A stretch of 64,000 nt of DNA from Hofstenia miamia (lineage: Eukaryota; Xenacoelomorpha; Acoela): the NCBI GenBank assembly GCA_004352715.1, contig SCFE01000074.1, positions 1,710,559-1,774,558 on the forward strand, written 5' to 3'. A program made the translations under genes and the position numbers. Below, in pieces: positions 1-11,344 of this stretch. How positions within the stretch are numbered: position 1 is the stretch's first letter; every line of letters starts with the position of its first letter. The notes beneath the pieces are model-generated. The model ran no database searches, was not told the DNA's origin, and worked only from the letters and a program-made list of their open reading frames with translations.

Positions 1-1190
1 ATATATATATATTGTATATATATTCTATTTTAAATATAAAGCTAGCTATTTTTTACAATCCATTTGTTTTTTTTAATACTAGCATCAGCCTTCCTCTTGA
101 AAGCATTTTCCTAAACTGCGCACACTCCTGTAAAAAAAACAAATGCTGCAAATTAATTGAAGTCCCAAACTTGCAGTGCATTAAACTCAACACATTTTGC
201 AAGTTACATCCAATATGAGAAATACTTGCTATTGCAAGAATCTACATTTTTCATAATATTATGAAAACCAGTTTTGGGATTACTTTAACACTAGTTAACC
301 ACCTGATGTGACATAAACAGAAGATGAAATATATACTAGCTTCACCTGATGTGCTGTTGATGGATCATTTCAAATTCACACTATATCTTAGAAATTTTTT
401 GTTTTGAAACTAATCTAAGTATACTAAATTGCAGAAGTATGATCTATTTTGAACATTTCCAGAAACATATTGTGTGTTACCAAATGATGAAGCGTTAATA
501 AAGAAAAAACAAAAACCCAGGCATGGGTGACAAAAATTATTTTGAAATTTTAGAAATTCAAAAATCAATTTGATATATTTCCCAATTAAACTTGATTCAG
601 TCAATTTACATATGCAGAAACAAGAACACTCTAAAAAGTTTGTATTCAAGTCATTTAAACGAATTTTCAAAAAATTTTAGCAGATTCAACAATGAGCTTG
701 GCAATGCATTTTTCTTTCAAGTTTTTGTTGAAAAATCCATTTTTGGAATATTTTAAATAATTCTACCCTATTTTTTTGCTTTTACTTTTTTGAGATTAAT
801 GTTGTATATCCAGCATATGTGGTTAGCGGTAGTATATGTAGGTTTTAAACATATACCAGCATTGAGAAACTTGCCTACAAAACTAAGTTGTTTCTAATGT
901 GATATATCTTTTGTATTATGTTGTTAAAGTACTTACTAAGAATGAAGCAGGGGTGCCCAAGGTGGTAAAGGTACATTATAAGAAATTTGAAAAAGGCAAA
1001 TTTGGATTTTTTGCATAAAACCTAGAATTTTTACATTACTCTTACTAAACGATATTTTAAAATGATGATGACCCGTGTTTCAAAATTTACCCCACTTTTG
1101 AAAATCTTGCCATTTTAACTGAATCTGTCTAAATATAAATTAATGTAACTGTTTACTAAGATGTTTCATATTTTATTGTTTATTTTATAG
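1..1190. other. AT-rich region, no gene assigned
   Basis: The window opens on a (TA)n run. A cysteine-containing frame at 12-218 has no recognisable domain and no clear splice context. Nothing else in this stretch could be supported as a gene or repeat. Confidence 0.3.
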
Positions 1191-1634
1191 TTAACTCCGC
1201 TTTACTGGGAGCCGATTTACTTGTATTTTCGTAAATGTTCTCAAGTCCGTATTTTATATTGAACTTAGAAATAACTTTTACTTAATCCGTATTGAATTTT
1301 AGGTCTATTCTTATAAATTGTATAGTAAAACAATCGGTTAATCCGTACTCGGCTGCATTATACATAAAGAACAGTTCTGGAATTTTCATATAAATAATTG
1401 TACATGTATGTACTACATATATATAATTGTACAAGCATTGCATTTAATGTCTCATATAAATATAATGCTTTGAGACTAATTTCTCCTTTCTACTTAATTG
1501 AACTTATAAACTGGGAGTAAATATCGTTAAAATGATAAAATAGGGGTTGTAGAACCTGGAGTAACCTTACTCATATTTCACTTAATCCGTGTAAAAATCG
1601 ACAGTTCTCAGCATTACGAATTAAGAGGAGTTAA
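1191..1634. mobile_element. Possible TTAA-bounded MITE, degraded
   Basis: The stretch begins TTAACTCC and ends GGAGTTAA, an inverted pair embedding the TTAA target on both sides. Inside, the motif TTAATCCGT recurs near 1281, 1338 and 1583, with a related AAGTCCGT near 1240. There is no coding capacity. It could be a non-autonomous TTAA-targeting DNA transposon, but the inverted arms diverge after about 8 bases, so chance remains possible. Confidence 0.35.
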
Positions 1635-2143
1635 ATAAGTTTTTTGGGTTTTTTCCTTGCTTTTGTCCTATAAAACATTAGAAAAATTTATGTGTTTAAA
1701 TTGTGGCATAAATGTTTTTAATGTTTTATGGACGCAAGAACAATAAACCAAAATATAAAAAAAATGATCCATTCGGCTCGTCTTTAGCGATTGAGTTCCT
1801 ATGACGTCATCCGTCATTAAGGAGCTAAATGTGCATCAGGCCTACCAACTGTTATCCAAGCTGTTTTAAGTTTTCCCGTCAAGCTTGTGTTTGGAATAAC
1901 TTAGTTATACACTGCATCATGCTTTTAAACAAATGTGCCTTACTTTCTCTTGCAGAATTTAATGAAATCAAGTACCAAATTATGTATGCAATCAGGCATG
2001 TACAAAACTACAATTAAAACAATTACACATGAAACTGCCACATTTGAAATTTCTATTGACATCACAAGGTGTATATAAAGGAAGGGTGGGTAATTAATTT
2101 GTTTTAGAAATTGTCAAATTATTTGTATAGGATATATATATGA

Positions 2144-2144
2144 T

Positions 2145-2175
<31 letters not shown>

Positions 2176-2176
2176 T
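2144..2176. repeat. (TTTA)n microsatellite
   Basis: About eight perfect TTTA units in a row, directly after a short TA run. Confidence 0.9.
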
Positions 2177-2638
2177 ATAGTATTTTCAAATTTTTCATGC
2201 ACATTTGATTGTGAGTGTCAATTTAATAGTAATTGGAATTCATAAAACACTTCGGATAAACTTATCTGAAATATGAATCTATCACATCGCTCAATAAATC
2301 AGAATGAATATTGACAATACTGTTAATAATTCAATTTTAACATTGATATTGTGTTATCAACACGTCATTCTTAATAAATACATTTTGGAATGTAAGTCTT
2401 ATTGGATTTGAGGACGATTAGACATGTATATGTATAGTATGTGTTTAATATCATCTCTACACTTGCAGAATTTTCATGCATATTTATATCAATATATCTA
2501 TCAACTATATGCAGCTAATTATAATATCTATATTACAAACTGTTATATCTGTCTAATATGTCTAATAAAGTGGATTCTTGACTTTACAAGTAGGCCTACA
2601 CTTTATTTTACAACATCAAACTATTAGTTCCATTTTAG

Positions 2639-2888
2639 ACTACCTTTTCTTGGATTTCTGAAATCAATTTTTAAAGCACCGCAACTCTGCTTATTTTGCA
2701 ATGAAAAGGAGAGCAAGAAAGGTTGGCGTTGCAAAAACTGTACCTCCTATTATTGTCTTAGTTGCATAATGTACGTGGAATTTGATTGCTTTATGTGCAA
2801 ATGGGTGAATATCTTACGACAGCAAAGATTTGGAATTCTTATGGATGAGCTTCATAGCAATCCTGATCGATATCAAAGAAACGAGTGA
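2639..2888 (+). CDS. Terminal exon with C8 RING-like zinc finger (DCST-like)
   Basis: A TTTTAG acceptor at 2631-2638 opens an exon in phase 1 (codons from 2640) that runs 82 codons to TGA at 2886-2888; an AATAAA follows at 2892-2897. The peptide has four CxxC pairs spaced CxxC-x10-CxxC-x4-CxxC-x7-CxxC, with a tyrosine before the third pair (YYCLSC). Eight ligands would suit two zinc ions in a cross-brace. The spacing and the position close to the C terminus resemble the C4C4 RING-like finger of DC-STAMP-domain proteins (DCST1/DCST2, sneaky, SPE-42), membrane proteins of sperm-egg interaction. That family call is inference: the upstream membrane exons were not found here and may lie in or beyond the start of the window. 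Confidence 0.5.
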
Positions 2889-4216
2889 AAAAATAAAAAA
2901 ATTGAACAATTTATGAGTTATATATGATTATAATCTTTGTTGTTTAATAAATTTTAATGTTTAAAATTATCAATTACCATAACTAATGTAATTCTTTGAG
3001 AAAAAGACAATTTCTCTATGCTGTTTCTAAAATGAGATATTTTTGGTTCTATGTTCTGATTAAATATTTTATTAATATATTATAATTTTAAAGCCCTTTT
3101 ACTAAGGTACAAATGTTTCATCTGAACTGATAGATAAGATAACAAATTTCAACGTGAAATATAGCCTATCATTTAAAAAATTTAATGTTAGAAGGCGTCA
3201 TTACAATTGATTGAAATAATTTTTTATATAAGATAAAAAAGTATTTAGATTAGTATCTACATGCATAACTACATTCGACAGATATTGAATTCAAGGGTTG
3301 CTTAAAATTTCCCTTTATGCAAAGCAGAAAGTACTTAATGACATAATAGAAAAAAATTAAATCAATATTTATTAAATATTTATTGTAGCCAGAGTTGCAG
3401 TAGGGTCATCAGATCAGGGATTTGTTGACGAGTCAGCCAGGTCAATTTTAATTCTAATGCTTCCTAATTTGTCAAGTCATCAGCAATAGACGAAATTTTT
3501 ATTTTCAAACTTCGCTAGATGGCGTCGTAAAATATAGCATTAGTATATAAAAAACAAAGGAAAATTTGGTATTTAGAACTATAGCACTTTTAATATTGCA
3601 TTTGTTTGCGTTACGAAACAATTATGAGTAAATTACGCTTTGATGCATGTATTCAGCCATTAAAATTCGAAATTGACCCAGTCAATGTTGGGACAAATGA
3701 GCTTAAATTTAGTAAAGGACTTTTCTAAAATATGTTAGAATTTTCAAAAATTATTGCTTTGTAGAGGTAAACATTAATTAAAAAACAAGTGAAAGATGTA
3801 AATGTACACAACGTGGCTTATCTAAATAATGTCAGGCTCATTATTACGAAAACATTGAATTACACAAATGCAATGTGTGCTTTAAGGAGTTTTCTGTTGA
3901 TTTTCATTTGTTCCTGTATTTGTGCTGAATATATATTAAGTTAATATAAACCTTTACAATTCAGTTTGAATGCAATTCCAAATGTTTACTAGAAAGTAAT
4001 GGGGAAACATTAATAAATTGAATAAATGTTTGCAAATAAACGAATTTTTCCCAGATATATATTTTGTATCACAAGCAATTTAGCTGAAGTTGTGAATTTG
4101 TATCAATTTGGCTATTTCAAATCTTAAGCTACGAGAAATGTTGGAAACTTCCTTTTATAATGAAGTGGAGTATTCGAAAAAAGGGAAGACCAGCGTAATG
4201 TGTTGCCTCATTACAA
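2889..4216. other. Intergenic, nothing recognised
   Basis: AT-rich sequence with scattered short runs. No ORF, hairpin or repeat that I could support. Confidence 0.3.
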
Positions 4217-4760
4217 TTAGAAATTAGAAATTAGAAATTATCTTTATTTCAGAATGAAACACATCAAACTGACTAAATTTACAAACTATCATAAAATTCA
4301 CTTCACTTGGATAGTTATTTGTGGCATTTCACGGACGTGATAGCTCTGGTGTGGTCTTCCTTTCGTGTCGGTGTTTTTGGTAAGGGTTGGAGACTTAGGA
4401 AGTAGATAATGCAAATAGGAAGCGTAGACAATTTCTAGATTGATGATTTCGTAACGTGTGAACCCAAGAATCATTGAATATGGTAGACAGTGGAGGTTAC
4501 AGCGAGAATGCTAGTATTTCTTGAAGAATCTGTTTTGAAAAATAAACGTAAATCTCCTATCAATATCTCTTTCAGAAATTGGTAAACGTTCCCGGAGAGT
4601 TGTAGAGGCATAGTCACTTCTTCCAGGTACTAGATCTGATAGTAAATGGTCCTCAGTACATTCAATGATTATGCGAGTAATCTGTTGGAAAACCCTGCAT
4701 TAACTTTCGAAAAACTGGTCATGTAGATTAAAATTTTATCAGATTCTCGTCAAACCCCAT
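4217..4760 (-). mobile_element. LINE-like or retrocopy 3' end, antisense
   Basis: Read on the minus strand, a coding-looking stretch (4750 to about 4310, one internal stop) is followed by CATTCTGAAATAAAG and then a short tandem tail of AATTTCT units ending near 4217. An ORF end, a polyadenylation-like hexamer and a short-period tail are typical of non-LTR retrotransposon 3' ends. The peptide was not recognised, so a processed host transcript is an alternative. Confidence 0.4.
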
Positions 4761-4831
4761 CCGGTCGTATTTTTCACAATTTCCTAATGACATTGAAAAG
4801 CTATGCCGACAATTAATGTTAAAGAGGATAG

Positions 4832-5745
4832 TGTAGAGTCACTCGGGGAAATTCGTGTTTATTTAGTTGATTTTTATTTCATTTTTGTATTAACGTCACC
4901 ATGACGTCAGAATCATATATTTCGACCTTAGGTTTACGAAGGAACTCATGTCCCCTCGAAGGTGCTATACGTTGCTCAAATGTAATTTGAATTGCGAGGG
5001 AAAATTGATAACATGAACGATTAAACTTGATTGTAAACTAAGGCAGGTAGTTATTTATTAACCATGTATAAAATGAGCAAACTTGTAGAGAATGGTCAAT
5101 AGATTTTATCTATCCTCAATTACTGTTGCTTTTCTCTCCGTTACTTTATCTATTTTTTAGTATGAAAATAATTGCTTAAGCTCGGCGACAATTTGGGAGT
5201 GCCTTCTCAAGGTACAGGGCGACACGTAGCTCCTGGCGATCATTAGATCTTCCCAGCCCAAATTGTGGACTCATTAAGGTTACGGATACGGGTACGATTA
5301 AGGAAATAATAAACCTCTCATTTTATTCAACACGTACATGCACTTATAATTTATTACACTGTGATGATACTATGCCGCTGGCGAACACGAATGTCTGGTA
5401 ATTACAGACTATTATTTAGTGAGATGAGAACTAACAATGAAAATGAGGTTTTACTTTTTGCAAATGAGATAGATTAATACGTGAGACAAATAGGGTAGCA
5501 CCATGCACTAATCGAGCACTGAACTGTTTCTACTTCTAAAGACTCCGCTGCAGCTGGAGGCCACGTTAATTGATCATCTTGGAAATACCTAAAGTATCGT
5601 ATCAAATACTTGGATGAATTACAATTGTTTCTATTAGTTATTTTCTCGTTACTTGCTTTCTCCCGAATCGGGGCTGTCATTATCTAAGTTAAACCTTCTG
5701 CAGAGTCAATTAGTTACTAGTACAATTACAGCCCACGATTCTACA
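4832..5745 (+). mobile_element. LTR, family A, complete copy 1
   Basis: 914-bp long terminal repeat starting TGTAGAGTC and ending GATTCTACA, a short perfect inverted terminus with the TG...CA of LTRs. It matches the copy at 18199-19110 almost base for base and the partial copy at 14335-14868. AATAAA at 5308-5313 could serve as the polyadenylation signal. The 5 bases on either side (GATAG and CAATT) are not a target duplication and no primer-binding site follows, so this is not a simple solo insertion; recombination or misassembly is likely. Confidence 0.85.
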
Positions 5746-6471
5746 CAATTGTAAGCAAACACAAAATAAATGTTGTTATCACTGGATACCATTTGCTTTT
5801 TATTTCTATTATATATCATTAACTATTTTAGCTCTGGTATGAATTTTATAATAATGAAATTGTAAGATCCAGCGATAATGTAGGAGAACTCCACTCTGCC
5901 TGGGGTGATAACTTGCCCCTTGACAGATGTGAGCCTATATTATGGTCGCTTTAGGGCTATGTATAGGGATAGGAAATAAAAGAGCTACTATCAATTGATC
6001 AAACATGCACAAATTAGAACACACCTCAAATATACTATGCTGCTGGCAAACACAAATATGTGTCAACTACACATTTATTACTATCTTATTACATGAGCTG
6101 AGTAGATAAACCTGGAGATAAATTATTTGTATTGAGCTAGAAATTAAAACTAGAGACACACAATTGACACCCTGGATTTGTAAGGATTGATTCTAAAGGC
6201 TTGGCTTTGGCGTGATGCCATGTGAATTGGTCACTACTTTAACCATCTGGGAATTACTTTTTTTTTCTACAATGAAATTGGCAAATTACCAATCTTCTAT
6301 TGTTTTTTTTAGAGAGTGGGTTGCTCTCAGCAATGGTAATCTTCTGCAACCTTTGTACCACTTGAGCTGAGTAAATGATGTTGTGTTGACGTCATCAGAA
6401 AGAATTACAAATTACAAAATTACAAATAAAATAAAAATAAGCATAAGTCCCTGAGTGACTCTACAATAGCC
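5746..6471. mobile_element. LTR family B fragment joined to inverted LTR start
   Basis: From about 5866 to 6385 the plus strand parallels the 3' two thirds of the family B LTR at 22990-23930 (shared blocks include GAGCTAGAAATTA, GCTTTGGCGTGA and GGTTGCTCTC). From about 6402 to 6471 the strand reverses: the end reads CCTGAGTGACTCTACA, the reverse complement of the LTR start. So the 3' part of one LTR is fused to the inverted 5' end of another. No coding sequence. Confidence 0.6.
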
Positions 6472-7178
6472 ACAACTAAATTTATTTAAAAATGATCAAA
6501 GGCTATAACAGAAATTATATATTGCACCAGTGATACTACATTAACCCAATTTTTATAGGGCTTTTTGACAAACATCATTTATTTACTAATTTTCCTTAAT
6601 AATGGCCTAATCACTTTGAAATTTGTCAGATATTATATATTTAAAACATGAATTGTGCATAGTGATATTTCAAATTATTGGCATATTTTTTGCAAATCAA
6701 CACTTTGTTTTATGGTTATGTTAATGTAAAGCGCCATTTTTTAATGGTGTGGTTTACACTTGCATTTTTACTTGTTAACATATTGAATTTGGATCACTTC
6801 CTTCAGTGCACTTGATGAGAACATTACCCGGAATCATGTCAACAGAACATGTGGAGAAAATGATTAGTTTCTCATGTGATGGTAATAATGTAATTTTAAC
6901 ACCAGAGATATAAAGCCTCTGGTTAGACCCAAGTCAACCAATGCTTTGAGTCACATTTCTTATGAAAGCTTTTTTGTTTTGGGTTGGGTCAAGCAAAATT
7001 AAGTAATAGGAACATGTATAAATGGGTAGCATCAATGTTCTCAAATTATGTGGTTCAGTGAAAAACATGAATACACATATGAAGGATAGTTTTATATTCT
7101 TTGTAAATTTTTTGGATTTCAGTATAAAAAATTTTATATTTTAGTACAAATTTATCTATTTCTAATCCTTAATATATT
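6472..7178. other. AT-rich spacer, nothing recognised
   Basis: No ORF or repeat match seen. It may be LTR or UTR sequence of the decayed antisense gypsy element next to it, but nothing shows that directly. Confidence 0.25.
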
Positions 7179-7428
7179 TTATATTTGCTTCTTTTTAAAC
7201 ATCTTTATATGTTTTGCACAGAAGGCAGATATTTTGGTCAACCTATGGGGAGGAACAGTAAATACTGGTTTTAAAACAACTTTTGGATATGTTGCAGAAC
7301 TATCAAATTGTGACTCAGGAATATTGTCAAGGTATGTGTCACTATTTTTAGTAATGATTTTAAACTCTTTGTTTTTGTCAATTATAGTGTTTTCAATAGC
7401 TTTTATTGTTCTTTTTAATGATTGTAAA

Positions 7429-7647
7429 TTATGTTTTTCCATTGTCTAGAATATAATTATTATGTTTCAGGACTTTGGTGAGTGTAGGAGGACCAGTCCA
7501 GTGAGTGACTAGTTTACATGTTTGTTTATCATCTGATGTTTTTATAGGTGAAAAAGAATACACTTTGTCGCTCACCTTATGAGGTGCACCATAAAGATTT
7601 TTGTTGTAATTACATATTTGACAAACTGCCATCTTTTTGTTAAACAT
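7429..7647 (-). pseudogene. Integrase C-terminal GPY/F-like module
   Basis: Contains KVYSFSP and LVTHWTGPPTLTKVL, matching the strand-loop-strand pattern of the GPY/F module found after gypsy integrase cores. The 87-codon ORF at 7442-7179 overlaps its end in another frame and may be the continuation after a frameshift. Confidence 0.6.
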
Positions 7648-7994
7648 GCAGATTGTTTCATGTACATTTTGTAGTTCTGTAGCAAATTTTTGATGTAGTT
7701 TTTTGTAGCTATTGAATTATATTTTTTATATAGCATAGTTAAAGTTGTTGCTGCCTAGTGGCCAAGGTGGCTTTGAAAGGTTTTATATCTGTTGTAACCT
7801 GAATCGAAGTATTATAAAAATACTAAATGTAAGGAAGTATGGATCGCCATTTTTCCCCTGATATGTGCAGTTGCAGCATGAATGAGTTTAATTAGTGTTT
7901 TGCTTAAATGCTCAACAGCACTGTTACTTTGCTGGTGATAAGGAGCCAAGGTTTCATGAAAAATTTCAAGTTGATGCAATAATTCCTGTGTCAG

Positions 7995-8375
7995 TTAACT
8001 TTCAAATTGTGTGCCACAATCTCTAACAATTGTGGTCATTGGACCCAAATGTAGTATCCAATTGTGTAAAATTGTTGACACAATTGTTTGTGCTGTTTGG
8101 TTGATAATAGGTATGATGTGGACGTATTTTGTGAAGTTATCAACCATTATAAGAATGTATTGATAGCTGTCATCATCCTTGGATAGTTGTTCAATATCAA
8201 TGTGCACTATTTCATTTGTTGCTGATGACGTAATTTTTTGCAACTCACTGTGTTGTAAAGGAAAGTGTGCAGTATTAGTAATAACACATGTTTTACATGT
8301 ATTTATTACGTAATATACTACTGATTGAAGGCTGAGGCAAATAAACTGTGTGTGTAATGTGTTCTTGGTTTGCAT
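7995..8375 (-). pseudogene. Integrase core remnant
   Basis: The 126-codon ORF carries a zinc-binding CKTC pair near its N-terminus, then IVHIDIEQL (first catalytic Asp), MVDNFTKYVHIIP, and IVRDCGTQF (second catalytic Asp), the pattern of a retroelement DDE integrase. The third catalytic residue (Glu) is not in the open frame. The same signatures occur in the plus-strand element near 14140-14333. Confidence 0.8.
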
Positions 8376-8789
8376 GACACCAACGTGGCCATGCTCATGG
8401 AATTTTCATGCTATCTCTCTCTTGTAATATTCAGGAAGTGCTATGTGACTGTGGTGTTTATTGGCTACAAAGAGAAGCCCATTTGTTGTAAATTGCCAAT
8501 TGTATGAATTAAAGTATTTAGAGAATGTTTTATTTAATCGTGTATTATAGGTTGTTTTATTTTGTTAATTACCTGTATTAATTACATCTCATTTTTCTGG
8601 TGTTTTATTATTTCGTCCTCTAATATTTCCTCTTTAAGCTGAATAGGCAATATTGGGTGACCTTATCTATCAGTATTGACGACTGGAGGTTGTCTCTTGT
8701 TGATTTTGAGATAAAGGGAAGTGAGACCTTATCATATATTTGTTGTGTATCATCACAATGTTATTGAGGAAGAGCTGTCATTAAATCAG

Positions 8790-9340
8790 CATTAGTATGT
8801 TGTTTCTCCTTACAGTAAACAATGGTGAAGTTGAAATTTGATAAGTATTCAATCCAACGAGCTATTATGTTGGAGCAGTCACCTGAAAACTTTTTTAGCG
8901 ATCTGAGGCCAGAGTTATTGGTGCAGACTGTAAAATGTGATTGTCCTAAAAAAAATAATGAAATTTCTTAAGCCTTTCAACAAGAGCAAGATTTTGACTT
9001 TTTTTGAATAGTAATTGAGTTCTGTTGGTTTGAGTTTTCTACTAAAGAATTGTATGATTTGATTCCATATATGAATTGGCTTAATGCTGTGCCCATGACA
9101 AAGGAACTAGTGTCGCAGTCAATGATGAATTCCTTTGAGAAATCAGTTGTATTGAGACTTGGTAATTTCTTTAATTCAGCTTTTAATTTATCTAATTTGG
9201 TTTGATGTTGCCATGACCATTTGAAAGGTATTTTATTTTTTAATAAGTTGGACATATGAATAGTCTTGTCAGATATGTTAGGTATAAAAGCTTGGTAGTA
9301 ATTAAAGAAACCTTAGCTCTGTTGTAGATCGTTTTTGTTA
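8790..9340 (-). pseudogene. Reverse transcriptase C-terminus and RNase H remnant
   Basis: Minus-strand translation gives the conserved gypsy block GFFNYYQAFIP followed by a KWSW...LK segment and IIDCDTSSFVMGTALSQ, the start of RNase H with its first catalytic Asp. A frameshift near 8977 breaks the frame; a second frame continues with KKFSGD...ARWIEYL and NADLMTALP, the RNase H-to-integrase linker. Confidence 0.75.
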
Positions 9341-9359
9341 TTGGGCGGTGTGATTTTGT

Positions 9360-10089
9360 CTATTGTGCCTCAATGGCTAATGGCGGTAATTTTGAACAGA
9401 ATGTTTTCTTATTTTGCGTAGGGTGTTCTAAGTTTTGTAATTTGTTACTAATTAAATCAAGTTTGTTATTCAATCGTTTGAAATTAGGATTATCAAAATC
9501 TCGATTAGGGGAATGATCCCTTTTTGGTGAAATGTCGTTAATGGTAATGAGCATAGAAAGTGAGAAATGATTTTTAAAAACGGTAGGGGACTGGTGTACA
9601 TGATATCCTAAATTTTGTTCATTTGGATTGGGTATTCTAGCGATCTTAGGAGTTGTTCTGACATAATTGCAAAGTGGTAATTGCGTTTTTGTTTCTTTCA
9701 TTTTCTTTTTTAGTGCTGCATTTTCTGCTTCTTGTGAGATCAGTTGTCCAGGTACTTGTATGTTTTGGATGTTACATTGGTCGACTTGCATAATTAAATT
9801 AGCATTGGATTGCAATAACCTAAATCCCTCATGATTTGCAATCTCAATCTTTTTTGGAGGTTACTATTTTTTCCTCTAATGCGTGAAACTTAAGAAGGAT
9901 TGTGCGGTTTTCCTTCTCTAGTTGATTAAAGTTAATTTCCAAATCATCCTTTTCTTTATTAAGCGTATTAATTTCATTGTGGTGGGCCTGATTTTCGTCG
10001 TGGATTAGATCAAATTGCCTGGAATATTTAATCTGCATAAGGTCGAATTTTTCACTAAGCTCTGTAAATTGATTTTCTAAGAACGCCAT
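9360..10089 (-). pseudogene. Coiled-coil gag-like ORFs of the antisense gypsy element
   Basis: Two ORFs (10089-9844, 81 codons; 9815-9360, 151 codons) separated by a stop or frameshift. The first is heptad-rich (Leu/Glu/Lys/Asn) and predicted to be coiled coil; the second starts with more heptads, then a basic, Pro/Asn-rich middle. No CCHC knuckle remains. Gag is inferred from position upstream of the pol remnants; similarity to a known gag was not seen. Confidence 0.5.
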
Positions 10090-10291
10090 TCTTTTGAGAA
10101 GCTCTTCTTGAGAACAAACATTTTCAGATATCTGACCATTACAAGAAATTCTAGCACAAATTGTTGTAGCCCTCTAACCGCAAAACAAAATGACGCAATC
10201 AATTACATGATAATAAAACATACTTGAAATGAATATTGTTTTCTTTCTTAAAAAGCAATTCTAAACTCGAAATAATGTAGAATATTTTCGA
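10090..10291. other. Spacer before tRNA
   Basis: AT-rich; no gene recognised. Confidence 0.3.
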
Positions 10292-10344
10292 GCGCAGGTG
10301 GTGTAGTGGTAGCATAGCAGCCTTCCAAGCTGTTGATCCGGGTT
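10292..10344 (+). tRNA. tRNA-Gly (TCC), 3' end lost in gap
   Basis: 53 bases match the first three quarters of a eukaryotic tRNA-Gly: acceptor strand GCGCAGG, D arm with GGTGTAGTGGT (internal A box), anticodon stem GCAGC pairing with GCTGT around the loop CTTCCAA (anticodon TCC), variable bases and the start of the T arm (CCGGGTT). The T-arm 3' half and acceptor 3' strand fall in the N run that begins at 10345. No intron. The paired stem suggests a functional gene. Confidence 0.85.
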
Positions 10345-11344
10345 NNNNNNNNNNNNNNNNNNNNNNNNNNNNNNNNNNNNNNNNNNNNNNNNNNNNNNNN
10401 NNNNNNNNNNNNNNNNNNNNNNNNNNNNNNNNNNNNNNNNNNNNNNNNNNNNNNNNNNNNNNNNNNNNNNNNNNNNNNNNNNNNNNNNNNNNNNNNNNNN
10501 NNNNNNNNNNNNNNNNNNNNNNNNNNNNNNNNNNNNNNNNNNNNNNNNNNNNNNNNNNNNNNNNNNNNNNNNNNNNNNNNNNNNNNNNNNNNNNNNNNNN
10601 NNNNNNNNNNNNNNNNNNNNNNNNNNNNNNNNNNNNNNNNNNNNNNNNNNNNNNNNNNNNNNNNNNNNNNNNNNNNNNNNNNNNNNNNNNNNNNNNNNNN
10701 NNNNNNNNNNNNNNNNNNNNNNNNNNNNNNNNNNNNNNNNNNNNNNNNNNNNNNNNNNNNNNNNNNNNNNNNNNNNNNNNNNNNNNNNNNNNNNNNNNNN
10801 NNNNNNNNNNNNNNNNNNNNNNNNNNNNNNNNNNNNNNNNNNNNNNNNNNNNNNNNNNNNNNNNNNNNNNNNNNNNNNNNNNNNNNNNNNNNNNNNNNNN
10901 NNNNNNNNNNNNNNNNNNNNNNNNNNNNNNNNNNNNNNNNNNNNNNNNNNNNNNNNNNNNNNNNNNNNNNNNNNNNNNNNNNNNNNNNNNNNNNNNNNNN
11001 NNNNNNNNNNNNNNNNNNNNNNNNNNNNNNNNNNNNNNNNNNNNNNNNNNNNNNNNNNNNNNNNNNNNNNNNNNNNNNNNNNNNNNNNNNNNNNNNNNNN
11101 NNNNNNNNNNNNNNNNNNNNNNNNNNNNNNNNNNNNNNNNNNNNNNNNNNNNNNNNNNNNNNNNNNNNNNNNNNNNNNNNNNNNNNNNNNNNNNNNNNNN
11201 NNNNNNNNNNNNNNNNNNNNNNNNNNNNNNNNNNNNNNNNNNNNNNNNNNNNNNNNNNNNNNNNNNNNNNNNNNNNNNNNNNNNNNNNNNNNNNNNNNNN
11301 NNNNNNNNNNNNNNNNNNNNNNNNNNNNNNNNNNNNNNNNNNNN
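10345..11344. other. Assembly gap, 1000 N
   Basis: Exactly 1000 Ns, probably a default-size or estimated scaffold gap. It hides the 3' part of the tRNA and the 5' end of the gag ORF. Confidence 0.99.

Larger units (their letters stand above)
7179..10089 (-). pseudogene. Decayed antisense Ty3/gypsy element with internal deletion
   Basis: Reading right to left: a coiled-coil gag-like ORF (10089-9360), then directly the C-terminal end of reverse transcriptase (about 9330), RNase H, integrase core (8375-7995) and a GPY/F-type integrase tail (7647-7429). Protease and most of the reverse transcriptase are missing between gag and 9330, so this is an internal deletion. Frameshifts and stops separate the remaining blocks. 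The RNase H-linker segment near 8790-8940 closely parallels the plus-strand pol at 13452-13590 (shared KKFSGD, ARWIEYL, NAD), so both belong to related gypsy lineages. Non-functional. Confidence 0.8.

Noticed and set aside
4832-5745. Simple solo-LTR insertion
   Set aside because: Flanking 5-mers differ (GATAG, CAATT), so there is no target duplication.
10333-11344. ORF start upstream of gag
   Set aside because: The apparent ATG at 10333 is inside the tRNA-Gly and the rest is N; the real gag start is unknown.
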